From Pseudomicrostroma phylloplanum (lineage: Eukaryota > Basidiomycota > Exobasidiomycetes > Microstromatales), in NCBI GenBank assembly GCA_039545275.1, contig BCHS01000006.1, forward strand, positions 124,001-188,000: 64,000 nucleotides of DNA, in the 5' to 3' direction. The notes under the pieces were generated by a model, which saw nothing but the letters and a program-made list of their open reading frames with translations, did no database searches and was not told the DNA's origin. This document shows positions 42,949-53,688 of this stretch, piece by piece (position 1 is the stretch's first letter; each line of letters begins with the position of its first letter). Position numbers and translations under genes: made by a program.

Positions 42949-43366
42949 AGCCGGATACCTGGGCCATTTCCTCTGATTGAAAGGTAGATCTGAGCGGGCC
43001 ATGGCATGTACAGTATTCCTGCCCCTGCCGTGGCGTTCTTCTATTGTACAGTAAATAGCAAAAGCTCGCGCGACGACTAGTATACCCTACACACTTCATA
43101 TCAGAGCAAGTCAGGCGATCATCGTGATGTGAATGGATGTGGATTGTCGGTCTATTTCGTCGGTCTCTACATGAAAGTGAAAGCGGTGACACTAACGTTG
43201 CCATTCGATCCGTACCGGTGGGGTAACATCTCTCTTCCTGTCGTCGGTCTTTACTTGGGCTCGTAATGTCGTCGGTCTCTCTCTGGGCTTGGAAGCGAGG
43301 TGAGCCATGGCGCCGTCAGCTCCGTACTTCGTATCGAGGGTCTCAGCCATCTCCTTCTTATCGGCC
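42949..43366. other. Convergent intergenic region, LIM gene / tandem gene A
   Basis: 418 bp between opposing stop codons. It includes repeated CGTCGGTCT-type motifs (four dispersed copies, about 43145-43280). No gene seen. Confidence 0.55.
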
Positions 43367-44168
43367 TTACGTCGTCAGTCCCATGAACTTTGCAGCGAGG
43401 TCAAACATGCCCATCGTCAATCCATCAAAATCGCCTTCTTCATACCTGAGCTCGATCCCCGCAATAGCAGTAGCAGCAACATTAATTGCCGTCTGCAAAT
43501 CTCCTCCACCAGCACCAGCAGTAATTTCTCCCTTGGCCTGCTTTTGGGCGAACAGAGAAGCGGCATCCCTGACAGCAGTGGCGATTGTGCGGTCGTGAGA
43601 GGTGCTGCCGTCGACACTGCTCCTGATTGCGGCGACGGCGGCCGCGTGACCGATTTGCTTTGGAGTGACAGGCCCGCCTGATGCGACCTTGAGGGCGTCG
43701 GCTTTCATCTTGTCCTCGTCGATGTGGTCCAGGTCGTGCAGGTTGAATCGCATGGTTCCACTAGCTGAGAGAGGGGGGAGGAGAGGGCATGTAGTGCGAG
43801 CGACAGGACGAGGGTAGGTAGTGTCAACCCCTGGCTACTTCGTGTGTGCGCTGGAAGAGACAATCCGCCAGTAGCCTCAGTCTTGTCCACTTACCTGGGT
43901 CATAGGGACCAAAAGTCTTGCCCTGATCCTTGTCGTCGTTGGTGGTATCTCCACCACTACCACCGCTGGCTCCTTCTTCAGCACCACCACCGCCCTTGTC
44001 ATTATCGTTATCATTGTCTTCATCATCCTCATCATCATCCACATCGTCCTCATCACTATCCTTGTCTCCATCACGGTCCAAGTCGAGAAAAACGAGCTTG
44101 CTTGGGTCACGAGGGTCTCCCTTGACCGGCACGAAGCGCCCGTCGTTCATGATGGCGATGAGGACCAT
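43367..44168 (-). CDS. Tandem paralogue A, small protein of unknown function
   Basis: Two exons, 44168-43895 and 43764-43367, with a 130-bp phase-1 intron; the frame closes to 223 residues. The N-terminus is MVLIAIMNDGRFVPVKG. An Asp/Glu/Asn-rich stretch and a Gly/Asp run follow, and exon 1 ends in GPYDP. Exon 2 encodes a helical, alanine-rich region: FNLHDLDHIDEDKMKADALK, PVTPKQIGHAAAVAAIRSS, ASLFAQKQAKGEITAG, QTAINVAATAIAG, RYEEGDFD. There is no signal peptide or membrane segment. The repeating 'AA...A/AASLF..Q...AG...' layout recalls the DUF7721-type proteins of basidiomycetes, but this is an impression, not a tested match. Gene B, about 560 bp upstream, is a clear paralogue with the same intron position and phase. 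Confidence 0.75.
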
Positions 44169-44728
44169 CTTGTCGGTACGGCGGGGTGTGAGTACGGTGT
44201 GAGTACGGTGTTGGTGGTGGTGCTGAGGATAGAGGTGGAGTCAGGGCGGAGTATGGCAGGATGGGTGTGCGTAGGAGGAAGAGAAGATAGGTTCGGGTTT
44301 GGAGGGAGTGAGATGAGCTGAGCCTAGCTGATGCAGGCGAGCGTGTGTTTCTGTAAGCGTACAGTAGGTGCGTCTGTGTACCTGCATTTACTATTGCGTC
44401 TAATGCTTTAGAAGCGAACTTCAGCCGTCTTGGCCCAATAAGCTGAGCTCTTCTGCGCTCGTTCATTCTCGCACAACGACTTGCAAGTCATGCAAGTTTG
44501 CAAATCAGAGGGTCGTCGCAATGGGTATGGATGCTAATTGGTCCGGGATATGCTCTGTCATGCTGTCGCTCTGCTCTGTACATGAACATGGAAGGACGCA
44601 ACTCTCATCTCGCTACTAGCTCCGTGCTGGGGTATCACTTTTCTCTCTATCCTCTTAGTCTCTGCTTCCGAGCTCGGCCCTACCGCCGCTCCGTTCTGGT
44701 GTATCATGCCTCTTTATGTCTTTCATCG
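44169..44728. other. Spacer between tandem paralogues A and B
   Basis: 560 bp holding the promoter of A and the 3' region of B. Two copies of GTGTGAGTACG-like sequence lie just upstream of A (about 44187-44210). No separate gene seen. Confidence 0.55.
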
Positions 44729-45443
44729 CTACATGACCCTGTGAGCGATCTCAGCAATATCTTCATCAGCTTCTTCGTACCTGAGCAGGAGTCCCGCAAC
44801 GTCAGTAGCGGCAGTATAGATAGCTGTCTGCCTGTCACCGCCGCCAGAGACTTCTCCTCTGGCCTGCTTCTGGTCAAACAAGGCGCCGGCGTTCCTCGAG
44901 ACCGTAGTGAGGGCGTCGCTTGGACGACGGCCACTGCCAGCAGCTTTGGGAGTGACGCTGTACTTGATCGTGGCGACGGCGGCGGCGTGTCCGATCTCCG
45001 TTGCGGTGACCTGCCCGCCCGTTTTGACCTTTTGCTCGGCTGCTTTCATCTTGATTGTATCGACGTTGCGGAGGTCGTGCAAGTTGTACAGCCTGGGCCT
45101 GGTAGCTGAGGCGAGGCAGCGGGAGGGGAGGCCACATGGCGGGTGAAAGGCAGGAAGGAAGTGTCAGACCTACTATCTTGTGCGTGCGAAAGGGCAGGCA
45201 GCGAGCTTGACTGGCACTTCCATGGCGAGCAAGCACAAGACTCAGCCTTGGCCACTCACCTGGGTCAGAGGGGTCGAAGACACGGTTTGCCTGCGTGTCG
45301 TTTTGCTGAGCGTCTCGACTATCGCTGCCACTGTGGTTGCCATCCACACGCTGCAATCTCAGCAGCATGACTTTGTTAGGGTCGCGATCTTCCTCTTTGC
45401 ATGGCACGAGTCGTCCGTCATTTCTGATGGCGATCAGCACCAT
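44729..45443 (-). CDS. Tandem paralogue B, small protein of unknown function
   Basis: Two exons, 45443-45260 and 45105-44729, with a 154-bp phase-1 intron; the frame closes to 186 residues. It aligns with paralogue A throughout: MVLIAIRNDGRLVPCKE, RDPNKV, DPSDP at the exon end, then LYNLHDLRNVDTIKMKAAEQ, VTATEIGHAAAVATIKYS, AGALFDQKQARGEVSGG, QTAIYTAATDVAG, LLRYEEADED. It lacks the long acidic stretch of A and most of A's last dozen residues. The open frame from 45680 includes 5' non-coding sequence; ATG 45443 matches the start of A. No function can be assigned. It is probably soluble and helical. Confidence 0.75.
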
Positions 45444-46111
45444 CCTGGCTGCTGTGTATGCGCAGGGTGGTGGTAAGGGTGAGACAGTGCGTGTGTTGTA
45501 GGGAGCGTATAGATGCTTGAGGGATGGCGAGGTCGGATGAGATGCTTGTATGCGTATGTGTAAGAAGTGAAAGTCTAATGTGGCTCTGAGGGAGGTGGGA
45601 CGAGTTGAGGGGAGAGGTGATGCCTGTGTGCCTGTGTGCCTGTGTGGGCGTGCGCGTACGTCGTGCCATTGCTGTTGCATTTCAAGCTACGTCGGCAGAT
45701 TCAATTGTGCCGCGCTTCTCAGGCGAGCCGTTTGCTCTCACATCGTCATGTCTTCTGCGGCTACTCCCTTCCCCTTCCCTCAGCCATATCCCGGTAATCG
45801 TACCACTCCATTGAATCTGGCTTGACTCTGAACCCTGAAATGACAATCTGCGCTTCTTTTCCCACTTCCGTCTCTGCCTTTCTCGCATCTCCACCTCTTG
45901 GCGGCGCGGCGCGGCAGTGTGCGGAAATGCGGGGCAATGCGGGGAAGGTGGGGGCGAAACCCGACGCCCGAACCTGCCATCCCGGTCATGACACCCACCT
46001 CTTGTATCCCTTTTCCCCTCGATCAAGCACTTCTTCCTCTCTCTTTCTTCCGCAGCGATCTTCTTCTTCCTCCTCACTCATCTCCTCCTCCTCCTTCGTC
46101 TCCTCACAACC
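45444..46111. promoter_or_regulatory. Divergent region, paralogue B / acetoacetyl-CoA synthetase
   Basis: 668 bp between divergent start codons. A TGCCTGTGTG tandem (about 45619-45650) and a TCTTCCTCCTC-rich tract just before the synthetase ATG are visible. No gene seen. Confidence 0.55.
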
Positions 46112-48777
46112 ATGACCTCCTCCACTCAGCCCACCTGGGTCCCACCAGACGTCTCCGCAACGCGCATCGACCACTTCCGGCGCAAAGTCGCGGAGAAATA
46201 TTCCGTGCACCTGGAGGACTACTGGCAGCTGTGGAAGTGGTCAGTAGAGAATGTTGGACCCTTCTGGGAGGAAGTGTGGGAGGAGTGCGGGATTGTTGGA
46301 GACAAGGGGCCGCAGGTAAGTACCAGGGAGGGTGGCTGAAGTAGAGGAGCAAGGGAAAGGAGCCCAACGAAAGGGAGTGAGAGCTGACGATGAGACTTGC
46401 ACCCGGCTTGGTCCCCGACAGGGAGCTGCTGTGACCTCGACGGAGCCTCTATACCCGCCCCCTCAATGGTTCCCAGGCTCCTCGGTAAACTTCGCCGAGA
46501 ACATCCTGCGCAACTGCCACGATCCCACGTTGGCAAACAAAGACGCCGTCATCACCTGCTATGAGCCTTCCTTTCCCAGCTCGTCTCCCAACGACCTCCG
46601 TTCTCTCGACTTCTGCCGCTCTTCCCTGACCCATCCAGAGTTCTACGCCGAGGTAGCTCGCAGCGCAGCCGCCTTTCGCTCGCTAGGAATCAAAAAGGGC
46701 GATGTCCTCTCGGCCTACTCGTCCAACAATGGACCCTCTCTCATCGCCCTCCTCGCTGCCTCTGCCATCGGCGCCGTGTGGTGCTCCATCAGCTCCGACT
46801 CATCTCCCGAAGCCGTGCTGGACCGCTTCTCCACTGTGCGACCTAGGTGGATCGTGAGTGTGGAGGACGTGCGGTATAATGGCAAGAAGTGGGGACATGT
46901 GGACAAGCTCAAGGAAGTCCTGAGGCGGTTGGAGGCGGATAGGAAGGAAGGGGAGAGGCCAGTGGAGGGAGTCATCGTTGCGAGGGGCCCGAGTGGAGAG
47001 ACAAGCCTGGACTGGCAAGGCGACGTGGCACAGCAATACTCGCAACATGGAGAGAGATGGATGTCCTGGGAGTCTTTCCAGACGCTGGGAGATGCGGCTG
47101 CAGGGGAGAAGATCCCCTTTGAGCGGATGGACTTCAATGCACCCCTTTGGATCCTCTTCTCGAGTGGGACTACCGGAAAGCCAAAGGCCATTGTGCATCG
47201 AGCGGGCGGGATGCTCCTGCAATTGGCCAAGGAGCATCTTCTGCACTCTGGGCTAGACAAGTCGGACGTTCTCTTCCGTGAGTACTAATATTGAAGTGCC
47301 TGCTATAAATCTAGATCTCTTAGACTTCCACTAACAGCACCCTCCCACTGTCCATATCCACTCCACAGAATACTCGACCCTCTCCTGGATGATGTCCCCC
47401 TGGTCTCTCTCCTCACTAATAGCCGGCTCAACCCTAATCCTCTACGACGGCTCTCCCCTCTCCCCCTCTCCCCTAAATCTCTTCGAGCTAGCCCGCAGAG
47501 AGAAGATCACCATCCTCGGCGCCTCGGCAGCCTACCTGGAGATCCTCATGAAGAAGGGCGTGCGGCCACGCGAAGAGGTGTGGGAAGCGGTGGGCGAGAA
47601 GTGTGGGTTGAAGCAGCTCCTTAGTACGGGCAGCTCTTTGAGGGCAGAGGTTTATGGATGGGTGAAGGAGAGGGTGGGAGATGTGCTTGTTGGATGTGAG
47701 TAGATGTGTCGATACGTCGCAGCGACAGCGACAGCTACAGGAGCACGAGTCAGCTGACGATCAAATCTCGACACCTCGTGTCTCATCTCACCCCTCTGTC
47801 CAGCCATCACTGGAGGAACGGACATCTGCTCCCTCTTCGCAGGCAACAACGTCGCCCTTCCCGTCTACCCAGGGGAAATCCAATGTCCCATGCTGGGTAT
47901 GCACGTAGCCATCGCCTCTTCCACCTCGACCGAAGGAGCCATGGTCATCCAACCTCTACCTCCTCTCGCCAAATCTTCCTCGGCAAACGGGAACGGGAGC
48001 GAGAGCGAGAGGGCCAGTCAGCCAGATGAAGAGCGCGAAGGAGAGCTGGTCTGTCTATCCCCCTTCCCCGCTCAGCCGATCTACTTCTACGGCGAAGCCT
48101 CGTCCTCCTCCTCCACTGGCGGGGGCGCCTCCTCCGGCTCCGGGGAGCGATACCGCGCCTCCTACTACGCCCTCTTCGGCCCCACCGTCTGGGCGCACGG
48201 CGACTGGTGTCTCTGGACTCCCCGCGGCGGGCTCCTAATGAAAGGTCGCTCCGACGCTGTTCTCAATCCCGGCGGTGTACGATTCGGTAGTGGTGAGATC
48301 TACGAAGTCGTTAGTGCGCTTGTGACTGGTGGAGAGGAGCCTTACAGCAGGATTACGAGTAGTATTGCGCTTGCGCTTAACCATCCTAGTCCGGGTGGGG
48401 GGGAGGTGGTGGTTTTGATACTGCAGCTGGACACCGCCTCCGACAAGGAGGAGGAGGACGCCTCTTCCCTCCTCTCCCACCTCACCCCCCTCCTCTCGCA
48501 AGCTCTCCGCACGCGTCGCTCCCCTCGGCACGTCCCACACTTTATAACCCTCTCCTCCTCCGCACCTCCACGCACCATCAATGGCAAGTTGGCTGAAGTC
48601 CCTGCGAAGCGGGTGCTGAACAGCTCTCCGGGGTCGGAAGTCGAGAAGAGGTTGAATACGAGCACGTTGGAGGGTGGGATGGAGGGGGGGTGGATTAGGG
48701 AGTATGCGCAGATTGGGGAGAGGTTGAGGGGGGAGTTGCTTAGGCAGGAGAGGGAGGGAAATAAGAGGGGAAAGTGA
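46112..48777 (+). CDS. Acetoacetyl-CoA synthetase (AMP-forming)
   Basis: Activates acetoacetate to acetoacetyl-CoA with ATP in the cytosol, feeding sterol and lipid synthesis or ketone use. Four exons: 46112-46315, 46422-47277, 47369-47695 and 47804-48777, with introns of 106, 91 and 108 bp. Phases close to 786 residues. An acetyl-CoA-synthetase-type N-terminus (RKVAEKYSVHLEDYWQLWKW; PPPQWFPGSSVNFAEN) leads to the AMP-binding motif WILFSSGTTGKPKAIVHRAGG. FQYSTLSWMMSPW, the junction-spanning SITGGTDICSLFAG, and the adenylate motif GDWCLWTPRGGLLMKGRSDA then NPGGVRFGSGEIYEV follow. APPRTINGKLAEVPAKR holds the C-terminal catalytic Lys region. Ser/Gly inserts (about 665 SSSANGNGSESERAS; SSSSTGGGASSGSGE) lengthen it beyond the usual 650-700 residues. 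FQY-SW and SITGGTDI favour acetoacetyl- over acetyl-CoA synthetase. Confidence 0.92.
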
Positions 48778-49097
48778 AGGGAGAGAGGTGCGAGGAGTGT
48801 TGATCGGACAATGTAAACCATACGGAGTACCCCCCTTCTGAGTCATACAGCGAACATTTTTTCGTCGTGCTAATGCAAAGTGAAATTGATCGTTATGATT
48901 GCGTGAAAAGATATGGACATGAAGGAGAGAGGGAGCGCCACATCGCCGCACCGACGCCCTGTCAGGAGCAGAGTTCAGTCCAGTCCGGCCAAGAGGTTCT
49001 GCGCCATCTATAGCAGGACCAGTGCCGAGGCTTGCGGGAAGCAACATCAGGAGGGGAAGTGATTCTCCAACTCCCTCCCTCCAAATGAGGTACTCGC
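48778..49097. other. Convergent intergenic region, synthetase / forkhead gene 3' ends
   Basis: 320 bp between opposing stop codons. No gene or repeat seen. Confidence 0.55.
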
Positions 49098-52000
49098 TCA
49101 GTGCTGCGTAGCAGGCGGCGGGAGCGCAAATCCCTCCTCGACCTTCTGCAGATCTCCCAGTCCACCTTTCCCTTTGCTCTTCTCCGCACCGACACCCTCC
49201 CTAGAGGCAGCTCCTCCTGCACCTGTCGTCGAGCTGTTCAAAGCACCCCCAGAAGCAGAGCCAGAGCCAGAGCCAGGGGGAGGAGCAGTCGCACCGCCTC
49301 CTCCGAGTCCACCAAGCTTGTTGTGGTTGGGAAGGTTGCGCGCCGCGCTGCTCACTTTCCTCTTGCCCACTAGCGGGCCCAAGGCGCTTCCCTCTTCTCC
49401 CGCTCCTGTGCCTGCAGCTCCTGACGCAGAGGAGAGGAGGGGAGGGGCGTTCGCTCCTTCCTCGCCGCCACTGGTGGGACGCGAAGGTGAGGAGCCCGGA
49501 GCATCTATAGGTCCCGCGGCGGGGGTAAAGGCGAAAAAGGCGCTCGTGGAGTCTGCTGGAGAGGGAGGAACAGTGTTGCTCGCAGATGCCGAGCCGTCTG
49601 TACCTCCTCCTCCTGCTGTTCCGTTACCGCTCCCGCTGCCGGATCCAACCATGTCCATTGCACCTGCACCGCCGCCTGCTGTCTGGCCTGCACCGTTATT
49701 GACGCCGCCGGGGTTTGTGTTGAGGAGGTAGTTGAGGCGGGGCTGAGTGAAGTTGGGGTGGTAAGGGGAGTTGATGGGAACGGCAGAGGGCATGGCATAC
49801 CCTCCAGGAATGGACATGCCAAATGGGTTGTTCCCACCAGCGTGATGATGGTGGTGATGATGATGAGGTCCTGCTCCGCCTCCACCTTGGAAGAAGCCTC
49901 CTCCACCGCCGACTCCATTGCCGTAGAAGTTGGGCGGGACAGCTGCGCCTTTGCCGCCATTGGCATCGTCGGCGAGCCCCGAGAAGGAGTAGGGGTACAT
50001 ACCTCCTGGGCCAGGTGGACCATTGACGGCGGAAGAGCCGTGTGAGGATGAGGCTGAGGAGGAGAAGTCAAAGGGATTGCCGATGGTCGATCCGTCCGAG
50101 GAGCCAGGCCTGTTGGAGCTTCCTCCTGATGAGTTCATCGGAGTACCGCGAGCGCTGGACGCAGGCATGTCTCGACCGACAGCTCCTTGCGAACCTCCTG
50201 CGGCTGGGAACGGCATCGACTGAGGTCCCCCGAGATGGGGAATCGATTGAGTTGCGCCTATACTCCACGACGGGTTACGAACGTCCCAAGAAGAAGCTCC
50301 CGTAGACGGAGCATTGCCTGAGGGCCCAGAATTGGAAGAGCCGCTAGCAGAGTCGATGGAATCCGACGCCGAGGTCCCAGAGGGGTTGCTTTCGCCCATC
50401 CCAGAGCCGTTGGCGGATCCTTCGCCAGGCTGTCCTGGTGTCATTCTATAGTCCATTCCTGCTCCCTTCCAAGGTGGCATCCCACCCAAAGCCCGCATCG
50501 TTGCTCCGAATGAGCCACTGTCGAAGGAGGAAGGCATCATGGGTGTATCGCCATAGCTTGTTCCCATCTTGTCCATATCGATCATCGACTGATTGCCGCC
50601 GAAGCGACCAGGAGGCATAGCCATACCACCAGGGTTCATATGGTTGCCAAAAGAGGTGCCGTAGATGCTCTGCATCGATGATGAGAAGAGACCGTCGTCG
50701 CCATTGCCTCCTACATTGGCTCCTGATCCTCCATTCTGCCCTTGACCTCCCATGAGCATTGCGCCCGACGAGCCAGAGCCGCCGTTCCCGCCCAGGCCTT
50801 CGAAGTTGTAGAACTGATGATGGGGGAAGTAGGCTGCGCCACTAGGAGGAGCGTTGGGGTCGTACGAGCCCGACAGCATTTCTCGTTGAGCTTGCTGCTG
50901 ACGCAACAGCTGAGCCTGCAATTGAGCCAGCTGTTGAGCTTGTTGAGCTCGCTGGCTGTGCTCGCCCGATGCCATTGCAGTATTGGGAGTGGGGTTTGGT
51001 GAGGAAGAGGCAGCTTCGACGTGCTGAGCTAGAGGATGAGGCATGCTATGTTGCTTGAGGGGCGTGGCCACTCCCGACGTAGGCCCAGTGCCTCCTGCAC
51101 TGCCTCCTGTACTTGGCCCAGGTGAGTCGTACCGACTGTCAGTAGAGGTCATTGTGAGGTTCTCACTCACCGAGCCACCGCGCGAGTGACCCGACGAAGA
51201 TGTGCCTCCAACAGGCATGGTCCCGCTCAGCTTGAGCAGAGGACCCAACCTGCCCTCGTGGTAAGCATCCTGCGCCTCCTGCGACAATGTCCACCACGAC
51301 CCTTTACCTGCTGCCGAGGATGGCCTCGGCACCTTTACAAACAAGTGACCCTTGATCGACAATGTCGACTTGATCCTGTTCTTCACCCTCGCCTGTACAA
51401 ATGAAAGATTAGAAGGAGACCCAAGAATATTCGTCAGCGTCCGCAAATGAGCAATCTCACGCCGGTCCGCCCCGGGTGTGGTCCATCTCCTACGAGTCTG
51501 GCCCTTTGTGGTAGTGGTGCCAAGACTTACCTCCCAATCCTTGCCAAACGCCCACTCCTGTACCTCGGGGAACCTTGCGCACATCTGCTCAAAGAGATCT
51601 TGGATGACTAGCCTGCCATGCTCAGAGTGGGCAATGGTGGCGCAGATCATCTCTCCCCAGTTGAGCCGCTTGCCCGTCACAGAGGAAGCTGCGACACGAG
51701 GGTTGTGAGACGGTGCATTGTGCTCGTAGTTGGTAGATCCAGATCCACCTCCTACGGTGTGGTGGACTGTGCCCGCCCCTGCCGATGGCAGCCGCCTGTG
51801 TTGCCAGCCCGGAGACGAGGCAGCGGAAACTGGCTGGGAAGACGCAGCCGAGTGCAGATTGAGAGCGCCCAGGTCTGCCATGCCTGGCGGCAGTTGTGAG
51901 AGTTGAGTCGAGGCAAAGGCCGATGCACCACCACCTCCGATGCCACCGATGATGGGCGAGGAGACGGATGACGTGTTGGAGTGCTGTTGCGACGAAGGGG

Positions 52001-52442
52001 AAGGAGCATAATAGGCAGCAGCAGCGTTGCTGTTGTTGCTGTTGTTGCTCTGCTCTCCCCCTGTTGGTTGCCGTTGCCGCTGAGCGGCAGCATATGAGTT
52101 GAGCTGGGCATTTGCATAAGCCCATGCAGCTGGGCCTACCGTGTTGGGCTGCTGCCCTTGCTGCCGCTGCTGCTGCTGCTGTTGAGCCTGTGCCTGCGCT
52201 TGCTGCTGAAACTGTTGCTGTTGCTGTGGATTCTGCTGTGAAGGCGATGACTTGGCCGGTGGCTGTCCCGGCACACCAAATGCGCTGAAGCCGCCATGGT
52301 GTAGCGCAGGTGGCAAGGGTGCAGAGGGGGAGCCTCGATTCGAGGGACCGCCAAAAGCCATGCTGTTGGGATGAGAGCCGCCGTTGAGTCTAGCAGATGC
52401 CAGGAAGGGGGAGCCTTGGTTTGACGAAGACGTCTGATCCAT
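49098..52442 (-). CDS. Divergent forkhead (winged-helix) transcription factor
   Basis: ATG at 52442. Exon 1 is 52442-51531 and exon 2 is 51392-49098, giving 1068 residues when the 138-bp intron is removed. The intron has GTAAGT and TTGTACAG ends, is a multiple of three and has no stop, so the frame stays open through it. The forkhead domain is at residues about 258-350: NWGEMICATIAHSEHGRLVI, DLFEQMCARFPEVQEWAF, then after splicing WEARVKNRIKSTLSIKGHLF and KVPRPSSAAGKGSWWTLS. GKGSWW and FVKVPR are forkhead hallmarks. The recognition-helix block that is WQNSIRHNLS in canonical members reads VKNRIKSTLS here. The rest is low-complexity: Gln/Asn/Ala-rich N-terminus and Gly/Ser/Asn-rich C-terminal 700 residues with a His run. 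No second domain is seen. Confidence 0.8.
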   Translation of the reverse strand: MDQTSSSNQGSPFLASARLNGGSHPNSMAFGGPSNRGSPSAPLPPALHHGGFSAFGVPGQPPAKSSPSQQNPQQQQQFQQQAQAQAQQQQQQRQQGQQPNTVGPAAWAYANAQLNSYAAAQRQRQPTGGEQSNNSNNSNAAAAYYAPSPSSQQHSNTSSVSSPIIGGIGGGGASAFASTQLSQLPPGMADLGALNLHSAASSQPVSAASSPGWQHRRLPSAGAGTVHHTVGGGSGSTNYEHNAPSHNPRVAASSVTGKRLNWGEMICATIAHSEHGRLVIQDLFEQMCARFPEVQEWAFGKDWEVSLGTTTTKGQTRRRWTTPGADRREIAHLRTLTNILGSPSNLSFVQARVKNRIKSTLSIKGHLFVKVPRPSSAAGKGSWWTLSQEAQDAYHEGRLGPLLKLSGTMPVGGTSSSGHSRGGSVSENLTMTSTDSRYDSPGPSTGGSAGGTGPTSGVATPLKQHSMPHPLAQHVEAASSSPNPTPNTAMASGEHSQRAQQAQQLAQLQAQLLRQQQAQREMLSGSYDPNAPPSGAAYFPHHQFYNFEGLGGNGGSGSSGAMLMGGQGQNGGSGANVGGNGDDGLFSSSMQSIYGTSFGNHMNPGGMAMPPGRFGGNQSMIDMDKMGTSYGDTPMMPSSFDSGSFGATMRALGGMPPWKGAGMDYRMTPGQPGEGSANGSGMGESNPSGTSASDSIDSASGSSNSGPSGNAPSTGASSWDVRNPSWSIGATQSIPHLGGPQSMPFPAAGGSQGAVGRDMPASSARGTPMNSSGGSSNRPGSSDGSTIGNPFDFSSSASSSHGSSAVNGPPGPGGMYPYSFSGLADDANGGKGAAVPPNFYGNGVGGGGGFFQGGGGAGPHHHHHHHHAGGNNPFGMSIPGGYAMPSAVPINSPYHPNFTQPRLNYLLNTNPGGVNNGAGQTAGGGAGAMDMVGSGSGSGNGTAGGGGTDGSASASNTVPPSPADSTSAFFAFTPAAGPIDAPGSSPSRPTSGGEEGANAPPLLSSASGAAGTGAGEEGSALGPLVGKRKVSSAARNLPNHNKLGGLGGGGATAPPPGSGSGSASGGALNSSTTGAGGAASREGVGAEKSKGKGGLGDLQKVEEGFALPPPATQH

Positions 52443-52601
52443 GACTGTTGAGTCGATGTGGAGTCGGCGGGTAAGAGGGCACAGAGGGAAGCGTGAAAGT
52501 CCCGCAAGGGTGACAGTCCGTCCGTGGTTCTTGCAGGTGAGCGCGATAGGACGGGGGAGTGCCCGCTTTGATGATCGATGGTGATGCCTTTACAATCTAT
52601 C

Positions 52602-52618
52602 GTGTGTGTGTGTGTGTG
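52602..52618. repeat. GT dinucleotide microsatellite
   Basis: Eight to nine GT units upstream of the forkhead gene start. Confidence 0.85.
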
Positions 52619-53328
52619 CTCTCGTGGTGTGAACTTAATTGGTGCGGTGCGGTATCCGCGTGAGCGCAGCGGCCTCTGGGGCTAAGCTGGGCGCGATGGT
52701 GTGAGGAGGAGGATGATGCGGTGGAGGGCGACGGCGGCCAAAGCGTCGTGCGGCAAGGAGTGCAGTTGCAGTGGGGTGGAGTGGAGATGTGTGCGGGTGT
52801 GATTGGTTTTGGGATAACAAGAGCTATGGCAAGGCGTGCTGCGTGCTATGAGCTGTGTGAAGGAAGACGTGAGTGGCCTGCTGTGGTGATGCTGTCCTTG
52901 TTCCTCGTAGGATGTGATCGAGGAGGAAGAAGGGTCAATGGCCGGCTGCTGCGTTGGGTGGAGCGCGAGGGGCGGGTGAATGGGGAAGACGACAGGAAGG
53001 ACCAAAGGGCAACGCAACGCAAGGCCAGGCGGCTCAGCACACTCCTCGACCAAAGGGCGGGCAGGGCGCACAGGCGGCAAAAGCCCACACGCACACACGC
53101 CAGGCGCACTCACTCACTCACTCACGCCCTCCCTCACCCACCCGCTCACCTTTGCTCCCGAGCCAAGACGCCGTAGACTAGGCCCCGCCCGCGCCTCTGC
53201 TCCTCTGCTTTCCCCTGCCTCCACCCACCCAATCTCGCCTCCCCAGATCTTCCTCGCCTCATCCCCCGCCTGCCTGCCAAGGGGCAATGCACGCCGGCAA
53301 GCACCACCCACCCCACGCACCCACGCGC

Positions 53329-53355
53329 CTCACCCCACCTCACCTCACCTCACCT
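53329..53355. repeat. CACCT pentanucleotide repeat
   Basis: About five CACCT/CCCCACCT units in the gene-free interval upstream of the forkhead gene. Confidence 0.8.
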
Positions 53356-53620
53356 AGCCATTTGGTCTCAGACGACGTTGCCCATGGCAATGACAATGTT
53401 GAGGACGACGTGATGATGACAGTGACAGTGACAGTGACAGCATTGGATTGCTTCATTGGCAGCAACAGCAATGGCAATCTCTCAGCTTCGCTCGATCGCA
53501 ATCTGACCACTCACAAGGTCCATCTTCCGCTTCCGATCATGACCGCTCCTATCCAACAGCAAAGGCAACAGCAGCGATCACTCAGACAAAGCAGACGGCA
53601 TTCGGTACGGCATGATGAGG

Positions 53621-53645
53621 TATGGTATGGTATGGCATGGTATGA
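53621..53645. repeat. TATGG pentanucleotide repeat
   Basis: Five units, the fourth CATGG and the last TATGA, about 45 bp beyond the stop codon of the RRM gene. Confidence 0.8.
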
Positions 53646-53688
53646 GGATCGAGCAGCCACAGGAAATTGTTTTGCTATACCAACTCCT

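Larger units (their letters stand above)
52443..53688. other. Intergenic: forkhead gene promoter and RRM gene 3' region
   Basis: About 1.25 kb between two minus-strand genes. It is rich in microsatellites: GT (52602-52618), ACTC (53107-53125), CACCT (53329-53355), ACAGTG (about 53418-53440) and TATGG (53621-53645). Overlapping open frames are low-complexity and judged spurious. Confidence 0.6.
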
